Positions 21,511 to 34,436 of a DNA stretch of 64,000 bases are shown here, piece after piece. Where the stretch lies: positions 28,898,501 through 28,962,500 of the forward strand of contig NC_079879.1 in assembly GCF_029227915.1 (NCBI RefSeq), given 5' to 3'. A program made the translations under genes and the position numbers. Under the pieces are notes generated by a model. That model was given only the letters and a program-made list of their open reading frames with translations. It was not told where the DNA came from and ran no database searches. How positions within the stretch are numbered: position 1 is the stretch's first letter; each line of letters begins with the position of its first letter. The stretch comes from Hydractinia symbiolongicarpus (Eukaryota; Cnidaria; Hydrozoa; Anthoathecata; Hydractiniidae).

Positions 21511-24500
21511 ATACGGGCCGAGTCCGGGATTTACGGAAATCGCAGGTTTTCGTTTGCCGGCGATTAAACTTCTTTTATTCAGCGTCTCATCAAAAATAAA
21601 AACATTTTTGAAAACTACAATTCTCATGCGTTTAAGTGGTGAAAAAAAAAATTAAAAAATCGTTCGGGAAATGAGTTTACTCCCTGGGTACTACCTTTGT
21701 ATACTTTTGACTATACGGGCCAAGCCCGGGATTTACGGGAAATCGCGGGTTTTCGTTTGCCGGCGATTAAACTTCTTTTATTCAGCGTCTCATCAGAAAT
21801 GAAAACATTTTTGAAAACTACAATTCTCATGCGTTTTAGTGGTGAAAAAATAATTTAAAAAATCGTTCTGGAAATGAGTTTACTCACAGGGTGCTTTCTT
21901 TGTATACATTCGACTATACGGGCCAAGAGCGGGAATTTACGGGAAATCGCGGGTCTTCGTTTGCCGGCGATTAAACCTCTTTCATTAACCGTCTCATCAA
22001 AAATGAAAACATTTTTGAAAACTACAAGTCTCATGCGTTTTACTGGTGAAAAAAAAAAATCGTTCGGGAAATGAGTTTACTCCCTGGGTACTTTCTTTGT
22101 ATACATTCGACTATACGGGCCAAGCCTGGGATTTACGGGAAAACGCGGGATTTCGTTTGCCGGCGATTAAACCTCTTTTATTAAGCGTCTCAACAAAAAT
22201 GAAAACATTTTTGAAAACTGCAAGTCTCATGCGTTTTAGTGGTGGAAAAGTAATATAAAAAATCGTTCGGGAAATGAGTTTACTCCCTGGGTACTTTCTT
22301 TGTATACTTTTGACTATACGGGCCGAGTCCGGGATATGCGGGGAGTCGCGGGTTTTCGTTTGCCGGCGATTAAACTTCTTTTATTCAGCGTCTCATCAAA
22401 AGTGAAAACATTTTTGAAAACTACAAGTCTCATGCGTTTTAGTGTTGAAAAGATAATTTAAAAAATCGTTTTCGAAATGAGTTTACTCACAGGGTACTTT
22501 CTTTGTATACATTCGACTATACGGGCCAAGATTGGGATTTACGGGAAATCTCGGGTTTTCGTTTGCCGGCGATTAAACCACTTTCATTAAGCGTCTCATC
22601 AAAAATGAAAACATTTCTGAAAACTACAAGTCTCATGCGTTTTAGTGGTAAAAAATAATTTAAAAAATCCTTCGGGAAATGAGTTTACTCCCTGGGTACT
22701 TTCTTTGTATACTTTTGACTATACGGGCCGAGTCCGGGATTTACGGGAAATCGTGGGTTTTCGTTTGCCGGCGATCAAACTTCTTTTATTCAGCGTCTCA
22801 TCAAAAATGAAAACATTTTTAAAAACTGCAAGTCTCATGGGCTTTAGTGGTGAAATAATAATTTAAAAAATCGTTTGGGAAATTAGTTTACTCCCTGGGT
22901 ACTTTCTTTTTATACTTCTGACTATACGGGCCGAGTCCGGGATTTACGGGAAATCGCAGGTTTTCGTTTGCCGGCGATTAAACTTCTTTTATTCAGCGTC
23001 TCATCAAAAATAAAAACATTTTTGAAAACTACAATTCTCATGCGTTTTAGTGGTGAAAAAATAAATTAAAAAATCGTTTGGGAAATGAGTTTACTTCCTG
23101 GGTACTACCTTTGTATACTTTTGACTATACGGGCCAAGCCCGGGATTTACGGGAAATCGCGGGTTTTCGTTTGCCGGCGATTAAACTTCTTTTATTCAGC
23201 GTCTCATCAGAAATGAAAACATTTTTGAAAACTACAATTCTCATGCGTTGTAGTGGTGAAAAAATAATTTAAAAAATCGTTCTGGAAATGAGTTTACTCA
23301 CAGGGTACTTTCTTTGTATACATTCGACTATACGGGCCAAGAGCGGGATTTACGGGAAATCGCGGGTTTTCGTTTGCCGGCGATTAAACCTCTTTCATTA
23401 AGTGTCTCATCAAAAATGAAAACATTTTTGAAAACTACAAGTCTCATGGGCTTTAGTGGTGAAATAATAATTTAAAAAATCGTTTGGGAAATGAGTTTAC
23501 TCCCTGGGTACTTTTCTTTGTATACTTTTGAGTATACGGGCCGAGTCCGGGATTTACGGGAAATCGCAGGTTTTCGTTTGCCCGGCGATTAAACTTCTTT
23601 TATTCAGCGTCTCATCAAAAATGAAAACATTTTTGAAAACTACAAGTCTCATGCGTTTTAGTGGTGAAAAAATAATTTAAAAAATCGTTCGGGAAATGAG
23701 TTTACTCCCTGGGTACTTTCTTTGTATACATTTGACTATGCGGGCCGAGTCCGGGATTTACGGGAAATCGCGGGTTTTCGTTTGCCGGCGATTAAACCAC
23801 TTTCATTAAGCGTCTCATCAAAAATGAAAACATTTCTGAAAACTACAAGTCTCATGCGTTTTAGTGGTGAAAAAATAATTTAAAAAATCGTTCGGGAAAT
23901 GAATTTACTCCCTGGGTACTTTCTTTGTATACATTTGACTATGCGGGCCGAGTCCGGAATTTACGGGAAATCGCAGGTTTTCGTTTGCCGGCGATTAAAC
24001 TTCTTTTATTCAGCGTCTCATCAAAAATGAAACATTTTTAAAAACTACAAGTCTCATGCGTTTTAGTGGTGAAAAAATAATTTAAAAAATCATTCGGGAA
24101 ATGAGTTTACTCCCTCGGTACTTTCTTTGTATACATTTGGCTATGCGGGCCGAGTCCGGGATTTACGGGAAATCGCAGGTTTTCGTTTGCCGGCGATTAA
24201 ACTTCTTTTATTCAGCGTCTCACCAAAAATGAAAACATTTTTAAAAACTACAAGTCTCATGGGCTTTAGTGGTGAATTAATAATTTAAAAAATCGTTTGG
24301 GAAATGAGTTTACTCCCTGGGTACTTTTTTGTATACTTTTGACTATACGGGCCGAGTCCGGGATTTACGGGAAGTCGCGGGTTTTCGTTTGCCGGCGATT
24401 AAACTTCTTTTATTCAGCGTCTCATCAAAAATGAAAACATTTTTAAAAACTACAAGTCTCATGGGCTTTAGTGGTGAAATAATAATTTAAAAAATCGTTC

Positions 24501-27500
24501 GGGAAATGAGTTTACTACCTGGGTACTTTCTTTGTATACTTTTGACTATACGGGCCGAGTCCAGGATTTACGGGAAATCGCAGGTTTTCGTTTGCCGGCG
24601 ATTAAACTTCTTTTATTCAGCGTCTCATCAAAAATAAAAACATTTTTGAAAACTACAAGTCTCATGCGTTTTAGTGGTGAAAAAATAATTTAAAAAATCG
24701 TTCGGGAAATGAGTTTACTACCTGGGTACTTTCTTTGTATACTTTTGACTATGCGGGCCGAGTCCGGGATTTACGGGAAATCGCAGGTTTTCGTTTGCCG
24801 GCGATTAAACTTCTTTTATTCAGCGTCTCATGAAAAATGAAAACATTTTTAAAAACTACAAGTCTCATGGGCTTTAGTGGTGAAATAATAATTTAAAAAA
24901 TCGTTTGGGAAATGAGTTTACTCCCTGGGTACTTTTTTGTATACTTTTGACTATACGGGCCGAGTCCGGGATTTACGGGAAGTCGCGGGTTTTCGTTTGC
25001 CGGCGATTAAACTTCTTTTATTCAGCGTCTCATCAAAAATGAAAACATTTTTAAAAACTACAAGTCTCATGGGCTTTAGTGGTGAAATAATAATTTAAAA
25101 AATCGTTCGGGAAATGAGTTTACTACCTGGGTACTTTCTTTGTATACTTTTGACTATACGGGCCGAGTCCAGGATTTACGGGAAATCGCAGGTTTTCGTT
25201 TGCCGGCGATTAAACTTCTTTTATTCAGCGTCTTATCAAAAATAAAAACATTTTTGAAAACTACAAGTCTCATGCGTTTTAGTGGTGAAAAAATAATTTA
25301 AAAAATCGTTTGGGAAATGAGTTTACTCCCTGGGTACTTTTTTGTATACTTTTGACTATACGGGCCGAGTCCGGGATTTACGGGAAGTCGCAGGTTTTCG
25401 TTTGCCGGCGATTAAACTTCTTTTATTCAGCGTCTCATCAAAAATGAAAACATTTTTAAAAACTACAAGTCTCATGGGCTTTAGTGGTGAAATAATAATT
25501 TAAAAAATCGTTCGGGAAATGAGTTTACTACCTGGGTACTTTCTTTGTATACTTTTGACTATACGGGCCGAGTCCAGGATTTACGGGAAATCGCAGGTTT
25601 TCGTTTGCCGGCGATTAAACTTCTTTTATTCAGCGTCTCATCAAAAATAAAAACATTTTTAAAAACTACAAGTCTCATGGGCTTTAGTGGTGAAATAATA
25701 ATTTAAAAAATCGTTTGGGAAATGAGTTTACTCCCTGGGTACTTTCTTTGTATACTTTTGACTATACGGGCCGAGTCAGGGATTTACGGGAAGTCGCGGG
25801 TTTTCGTTTGCCGGCGATTAAACTTCTTTTATTCAGCGTCTCATCAAAAATGAAAACATTTTTAAAAACTACAAGTCTCATGGGCTTTAGTGGTGAAATA
25901 ATAATTTAAAAAATCGTTCGGGAAATGAGTTTACTACCTGGGTACTTTCTTTGTATACTTTTGACTATACGGGCCGAGTCCAGGATTTACGGGAAATCGC
26001 AGGTTTTCGTTTGCCGGCGATTAAACTTCTTTTATTCAGCGTCTCATCAAAAATAAAAACATTTTTGAAAACTACAAGTCTCATGCGTTTTAGTGGTGAA
26101 AAAATAATTTAAAAAATCGTTTGAGAAATGAGTTTACTCCCTGGGTACTTTTTTGTATACTTTTGACTATACGGGCCGAGTCCGGGATTTACGGGAAGTC
26201 GCGGGTTTTCGTTTGCCGGCGATTAAACTTCTTTTATTCAGCGTCTCATCAAAAATGAAAACATTTTTAAAAACTACAAGTCTCATGGGCTTTAGTGGTG
26301 AAATAATATCTTAAAAAATCGTTCGGGAAATGAGTTTACTACCTGGGTACTTTCTTTGTATACTTTTGACTATACGGGCCGAGTCCAGGATTTACGGGAA
26401 ATCGCAGGTTTTCGTTTGCCGGCGATTAAACTTCTTTTATTCAGCGTCTCATCAAAAATGAAAACATTTTTAAAAACTACAAGTCTCATGGGCTTTAGTG
26501 GTGAAATAATAATTTAAAAAATCGTTCGGGAAATGAGTTTACTCCCTGGGTACCTTCTTTGTATACTTTTGACTATGCGGGCCGAGTCCGAGATTTACGG
26601 GAAATCGCGGGTTTTCGTTTGCCGGCGATTAAACCACTTTCATTAAGGGTCTCATCAAAAATGAAAACATTTCTGAAAACTAAAAGTCTCATGCGTTTTA
26701 GTGGTGAAAAAATAATTTAAAAATTCGTTTGGGAAATGAGTTTACTCCCTGGGTACTCTTCTTTGAATACTTTTGAGTATACGGGCCGAGTCCGGGATTT
26801 ACGGGAAATCGCAGGTTTTCGTTTGCCCGGCGATTAAACTTCTTTTATTCAGCGTCTCATCAAAAATGAAAACATTTTTAAAAACTACAAGTCTCATGGG
26901 CTTTAGTGGTGAAATAATAATTTAAAAAATCGTTTGGGAAATGAGTTTACTCCCTGGGTACTTTTCTTTGTATACTTTTGAGTATACGGGCCGAGTCCGG
27001 GATTTACGGGAAATCGCAGGTTTTCGTTTGCCGGCGATTAAACTTCTTTTATTCAGCGTCTAATCAAAAATGAAAACATTTCTGAAAACTACAAGTCTCA
27101 TGCGTTTTAGTGGTGAAAAAATAATTTAAAAATTCGTTCGGGAAATAAGTTTACTCACTGGGTACTTTCCTTGTATACTTTTGACTATACGGGCCGAGTC
27201 CGGGATTTACAGGAAATCGCAGGTTTTCGTTTGCTGGCGATTAAACTTCTTATAATCAGCGTCTCATCAAAAATGAAAACATTTTTAAAAACTACAAGTC
27301 TCATGGGCTTTAGTGGTGAAATAATAATTTAAAAAATCGTTCGGGAAATGAGTTTACTCCCTGGGTACTTTCTTTGTATACTTTTGACTATACGGGCCGA
27401 GTCCGGGATTTACGGGAAATCGCAGGTTTTCGTTTGCCGGCGATTAAACCTCTTTTATTCAGCGTCTCATCAAAAATGAAAACATTTTCAAAACTACAAG

Positions 27501-30500
27501 TCTCATGGGCTTTAGTGGTGAAATAATAATTTAAAAAATCGTTTGGGAAATGAGTTTACTCCCTGGGTACTTTCTTTGTATACTTTTGACTATACGGGCC
27601 GAGTCCGGGATTTACGGGAAATCGCAGGTTTTCGTTTGCCGGCGATTAAACTTCTTTTATTCAGAGTCTCATCAAAAATGAAAACATTTTTGAAAACTAC
27701 AAGTCTCATGCGTTTTAATGGTGAAAAAATAATTTAAAAAATCGTTCGGGAAATGAGTTTACACCCTGGGTACTTTCTTTGTATACTTTTGACTATAAGG
27801 GCCGAGTCTGGGTTTTACAGGAAATCGCAGGTTTTCGTTTGCCGGCGATTAAACTTCTTTTATTCAGCGTCTCATCAAAAGTGAAAACATTTTTAAAAAC
27901 TACAAGTCTCATGCGTTTTAGTGGTGAAAAAATAATTTAAAAATTCGTTTGGGAAATGAGTTTACTCACTGGGTACTTTCCTTGTATACTTTTAACTATA
28001 CGGGCCGAGTCCGGGATTTACGGGAAGTCGCAGGTTTTCGTTTGCCAGCGATTAAACTTCTTATATTCAGCGTCTCATCAAAAATGAAAACATTTTTGAA
28101 AACTACAAGTCTCATGCGTTTTAGTGGTGAAAAAATAATTTAAAAATTCGTTCAGGAAATGAGTTTACACCCTGGGTACTTTCTTTGTATACTTTTGACT
28201 ATACGGCCCGAGTCCAGGATTTACGGGTAATCGCAGGTTTTCGTTTGCCGGCGATTAAACTTCTTATATTCAGCGTCTCATCAAAAATGAAAACATATCT
28301 GAAAACTACAAGTCTCAGGCGTTTTAGTGGTGAAAAAATAATTTAAAAATTCGTTCGGGAAATGAGTTTACTCACTGGGTACTTTCCTTGTATACTTTTA
28401 ACTATACGGGCCGAGTCCGGGATTTACGGGAAATCGCAGGTTTTCGTTTGCCGGCGATTAAACTTCTTTTATTCAGCGTCTCATCAAAAATGAAAACATT
28501 TTTAAAAACTACAAGTCTCATGCGTTTTAGTGGTGAAAAAAGAATTTAAAAATTCGTTTGGAAAATGAGTTTACTCCATAGGTACTTTCTTTGTATACTT
28601 TTGACTATACGGGCTGAGTCCGGGATTTACGGGAAGTCGCGGGTTTTCGTTTGCCGGCGATTAAACTTCTTTTATTCAGCGTCTCATCAAAAATGAAAAC
28701 ATTTTTAAAAACTACAAGTCTCATGGGCTTTAGTGGTGAAATAATAATTTAAAAAATCGTTCGGGAAATGAGTTTACTCCCTGGGTACTTTCTTTGTATA
28801 CTTTTGACTATGCGGGCCGAGTCCGGGATTTACGGGAAATGGCGGGTTTTCGTTTGCTGGCGATTAAACCAATTTCATTAAGCGTCTCATCAAAAATGAA
28901 AACATTTCTGAAAACTACAATCTCATGCGTTTTAGTGGTAAAAAAATAATTTAAAAAATCGTTCGGGAAATGAGTTTACACCCTGGGTACTTTCCCTGTA
29001 TACTTTTAACTATACGGGCCGAGTCCGGGATTTACGGGAAAACGCGGGTTTTCGTTTGCCGGCGATTAAACTTCTTTTATTCAGCGTCTCATCAAAAATG
29101 AAAACATTTTTGAAAACTACAAGTCTCATGCGTTTTAGTGGTGAAAAAATAGTTTAAAAAATCGTTCGGGAAATGCGTTTACACCCTGGGTACTTTCTTT
29201 GTATACTTTTGACTATACGGGCCGAGTCCGGGATTTACGGGAAATCGCAGGTTTTCGTTTGCCGGCGATTAAACTTCTTTTATTCAGCGTCTCATCAAAA
29301 ATGAAAACATTTTTGAAAACTACAAGTCTCATGCGTTTTAGTGGTGAAAAAATAATTTAAAAATTCGTTCGGGAAATGGGTTTACACCCTGGGTACTTTC
29401 TTTGTATACTTTTGACTATACGGCCCGAGTCCAGGATTTACGGGTAATCGCAGGTTTTCGTTTGCCGGCGATTAAACTTCTTATATTCAGCGTCTCATCA
29501 TAAATGAAAAAATATCTGAAAACTACAAGTCTCAGGCGTTTTAGTGGTGAAAAAATAATTTAAAAATTCGTTCGGGAAATGAGTTTACTCACTGGGTACT
29601 TTCCTTGTATACTTTTAACTATACGGGCCGAGTCCGGGATTTACGGGAAATCGCAGGTTTTCGTTTGCCGGCGATTAAACTTCTTTTATTCAGCGTCTCA
29701 TCAAAAATGAAAACATTTTTAAAAACTACAAGTCTCATGGGCTTTAGTGGTGAAATAATAATTTAAAAAATCGTTTGGAAAATGAGTTTACTCCCTGGGT
29801 ACTTTCTTTGTATACTTTTGACTATACGGGCCGAGTCCGGGATTTACGGGAAGTCGCAGGTTTTCGTTTGCCGGCGATTAAACTTCTTTTATTCAGCGTC
29901 TCATCAAAAATGAAAACATTTTTAAAAACTACAAGTCTCATGGGCTTTAGTGGTGAAAAAATAATTTAAAAATTCGTTCGGGAAATGAGTTGACACCCTG
30001 GGTACTTTCTTTGTATACTTTTGACTATACGGGCCGAGTCCAGGATTTACGGGAAATAGCAGGTTTTCGTTTGCCGGCGATTAAACTTCCTTTATTCAGC
30101 GTCTCATCAAAAATAAAAACATTTTTGAAAACTACAAGTCACATGCGTTTTAGTGGTGAAAAAACAATTTAAAAAATCGTTCGGGAAATGAGTTTACTCC
30201 CTGGGTATTTTCTTTGTATACTTTTGACTATGCGGGCCGACTCCGGGATTTACGGGAAATAGCGGGTTTTCGTTTGCCGGCGATTAAACCACTTTCATTA
30301 AGCGTCTCATCAAAAATGAAAACATTTCTGAAAACTACAATCTCATGCGTTTTAGTGGTGAAAAAATAATTTAAAAATTCGTTCGGGAAATGAGTTTACT
30401 CACTGGGTACTTTCCCTGTATACTTTTAACTATACGGGCCGAGTCCGGGATTTACGGGAAATCGCGGGTTTTCGTTTGCCGGCGATTAAACTTCTTTTAT

Positions 30501-32004
30501 TCAGCGTCTCATCAAAAATGAAAACATTTTTGAAAACTACAAGTCTCATGCGTTTTAGTGGTGAGAAAATAGTTTAAAAAATCGTTCGGGAAATGCGTTT
30601 ACACCCTGGGTACTTTCTTTGTATACTTTTGACTATACGGGCCGAGTCCAGGATTTACGGGAAATTGCAGGTTTTCGTTTGCCGGCGATTAAACTTCTTT
30701 TATTCAGCGTCTCATCAAAAATGAAAACATTTTTTAAAACTACAAGTCTGATGAATTTTAGTGGTGAAAAAATAATTTAAAAATTCGTTCGGGAAATGAG
30801 TTTACACACTGGGTACTTTCTTTGTATACTTTTGACTATACAGACCGAGTCCAGGATTTACGGGAAATCGCAGGTTTTCGTTTGCCGGCGATTAAACTTC
30901 TTTTATTCAGCGTCTCATCAAAAATAAAAAAATTTTTGAAAACTACAAGTCTCATGCGTTTTAGTGGTGAAAAAATAATTTAAAAAATCGTTCGGGAAAT
31001 GAGTTTACTACCTGGGTACTTTCTTTGTATACATTTGACTATGCGGGCCGAGTTCAGGATTTACGGGAAATCGCTGGTTTTCGTTTGCCGGCGATTAAAC
31101 CACTTTCATTAAGCGTCTCATCAAAAATGAAAACATTTCTGAAAACTACAAGTCTCGTGCGTTTTAGTGGTGAAAAAATAATTTAAAAATTCGTTCGGGA
31201 AATGCGTTTACTCACTGGGTACTTTCCTTGTATACTTTTAACTATACGGGCCGATTCCGGGATTTACGGGAAATCGCGGGTTTTCGTTTGCCGCCGATTA
31301 AACATCTTTTATTCAGCGTCTCATCAAAAATGAAAACATTTTTAAAAACTACAAGTCTCATGGGTTTTTGTGGTGAAATAATAATTTAAAAAATCGTTTG
31401 GGAAATGTGTTTACTCCCTGGGTACTTTCTTTGTATACTTTTGACTATACGGCCCGAGTCCAGGATTTACGGGTAATCGCAGGTTTTCGTTTGCCGGCGA
31501 TTAAACTTCTTATATTCAGCGTCTCATCAAAAATGAAAACATATCTGAAAACTACAAGTCTCAGGCGTTTTAGTGGTGAAAAAATAATTTAAAAATTCGT
31601 TTGGGAAATGCGTTTACTCACTGGGTACTTTCCTTGTATACTTTTAACTATACGGGCCGAGTCCGGGATTTACGGGAAATCGCGGGTTTTCGTTTGCCGC
31701 CGATTAAACATCTTTTATTCAGCGTCTCATCAAAAATGAAAACATTTTTAAAAACTACAAGTCTCATGGGTTTTAGTGGTGAAATAATAATTTAAAAAAT
31801 CGTTTGGGAAATGCGTTTACTCCCTGGGTACTTTCTTTGTATACTTTTGACTATACGGCCCGAGTCCAGGATTTACGGGTAATCGCAGGTTTTCGTTTGC
31901 CGGCGATTAAACTTCTTATATTCAGCGTCTCATCAAAAATGAAAACATATCTGAAAACGACAAGTCTCAGGCGTTTTAGTGGTAAAAAAATAATTTAAAA
32001 ATTC

Positions 32005-33620
32005 GTTCGGGAAATGAGTTCACTCACTGGGTACTTTCCTTGTATACTTTTAACTATACGGGCCGAGTCCGGGATTTACGGGAAATCGCAGGTTTTCGTT
32101 TGCCGGCGATTAAACTTCTTTTATTCAGCGTCTCATCAAAAATGAAAACATTTTTAAAAACTACAAGTCTCATGGGCTTTAGTGGTGAAATAATAATTTA
32201 AAAAATCGTTTGGAAAATGAGTTTACTCCCTGGGTACTTTCTTTGTATACTTTTGACTATACGGGCCGAGTCCGGGATTTACGGGAAGTCGTGGGTTTTC
32301 GTTTGCCGGCGATTAAACTTCTTTTATTCAGCGTCTCATCAAAAATGAAAACATTTTTAAAAACTACAAGTCTCATGGGCTTTAGTTGTGAAATAATAAT
32401 TTAAAAAATCGTTCGGGAAATGAGTTTACTCCCTGGGTACTTTCTTTGTATACTTTTGACTATACGGGCCGAGTCCAGGATTTACGGGAAATAGCAGGTT
32501 TTCGTTTGCCGGCGATTAAACTTCCTTTATTCAGCGTCTCATCAAAAATAAAAACATTTTTGAAAACTACAAGTCTCATGCGTTTTAGTGGTGAAAAAAT
32601 AATTTAAAAAATCGTTCGGGAAATGAGTTTACTCCCTGGGTACTTTCTTTGTATACTTTTGACTTTGCGGGCCGAGTCCGGGATTTACGGGAAATAGCGG
32701 GTTTTCGTTTGCCGGCGATTAAACCACTTTCATTAAGCGTCTCATCAAAAATGAAAACATTTCTGAAAACTACAATCTCATGCGTTTTAGTGGTGAAAAA
32801 ATAATTTAAAAATTCGTTCGGGAAATGAGTTCACTCACTGGGTACTTTCCTTGTATACTTTTAACTATACGGGCCGAGTCCGGGATTTACGGGAAATCGC
32901 AGGTTTTCGTTTGCCGGCGATTAAACTTCTTTTATTCAGCGTCTCATCAAAAATGAAAACATTTTTAAAAACTACAAGTCTCATGGGCTTTAGTGGTGAA
33001 ATAATAATTTAAAAAATCGTTTGGAAAATGAGTTTACTCCCTGGGTACTTTCTTTGTATACTTTTGACTATACGGGCCGAGTCCGGGATTTACGGGAAGT
33101 CGTGGGTTTTCGTTTGCCGGCGATTAAACTTCTTTTATTCAGCGTCTCATCAAAAATGAAAACATTTTTAAAAACTACAAGTCTCATGGGCTTTAGTTGT
33201 GAAATAATAATTTAAAAAATCGTTCGGGAAATGAGTTTACTCCCTGGGTACTTTCTTTGTATACTTTTGACTATACGGGCCGAGTCCAGGATTTACGGGA
33301 AATAGCAGGTTTTCGTTTGCCGGCGATTAAACTTCCTTTATTCAGCGTCTCATCAAAAATAAAAACATTTTTGAAAACTACAAGTCTCATGCGTTTTAGT
33401 GGTGAAAAAATAATTTAAAAAATCGTTCGGGAAATGAGTTTACTCCCTGGGTACTTTCTTTGTATACTTTTGACTTTGCGGGCCGAGTCCGGGATTTACG
33501 GGAAATAGCGGGTTTTCGTTTGCCGGCGATTAAACCACTTTCATTAAGCGTCTCATCAAAAATGAAAACATTTCTGAAAACTACAATCTCATGCGTTTTA
33601 GTGGTGAAAAAATAATTTAA
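32005..33620 (+). repeat. 4-monomer higher-order repeat, 811 bp, two copies
   Basis: GAAATGAGTTCACTCACTGG, a rare C-for-T variant, occurs at 32011 and 32822, and the full four-monomer unit between them repeats, including the 32210 and 33021 monomers with GTCGTGGG and TTTAGTTGTG. The second large block has one copy only at this place, so this expansion happened after the block duplication, or a copy was lost there. Confidence 0.85.
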
Positions 33621-34436
33621 AAATTCGTTTGGGAAATGAGTTTACTCACTGGGTACTTTCCCTGTATACTTTTAACTATACGGGCCGAGTCCGGGATTTA
33701 CGGGAAATCGCGGGTTTTCGTTTGCCGGCGATTAAACTTCTTTTATTCAGCGTCTCATCAAAAATGAAAACATTTTTGAAAACTACAAGTCTCATGCGTT
33801 TTAGTGGTGAAAAAATAATTTAAAAAATCGTTTGGGAAATGAGTTTACTCCCTGGGTACTTTTTTGTATACTTTTGACTATACGGGCCGAGTCCGGGATT
33901 TACGGGAAGTCGCGGGTTTTCGTTTGCCGGCGATTAAACTTCTTTTATTCAGCGTCTCATCAAAAATGAAAACATTTTTAAAAACTACAAGTCTCATGGG
34001 CTTTAGTGGTGAAATAATAATTTAAAAAATCGTTCGGGAAATGAGTTTACTACCTGGGTACTTTCTTTGTATACTTTTGACTATACGGGCCGAGTCCGGG
34101 ATTTACGGGAAATCGCAGGTTTTCGTTTGCCGGCGATTAAACTTCTTTTATTCAGCGTCTCATCAAAAATGAAAACATTTTTAAAAACTACAAGTCTCAT
34201 GGGCTTTAGTGGTGAAATAATAATTTAAAAAATCGTTTGGAAAATGAGTTTACTCCCTGGGTACTTTCTTTGTATACTTTTGACTATACGGGCCGAGTCC
34301 GGGATTTACGGGAAGTCGCGGGTTTTCGTTTGCCGGCGATTAAACTTCTTTTATTCAGCGTCTCATCAAAAATGAAAACATTTTTAAAAACTACAAGTCT
34401 CATGGGCTTTAGTGGTGAAATAATAATTTAAAAAAT

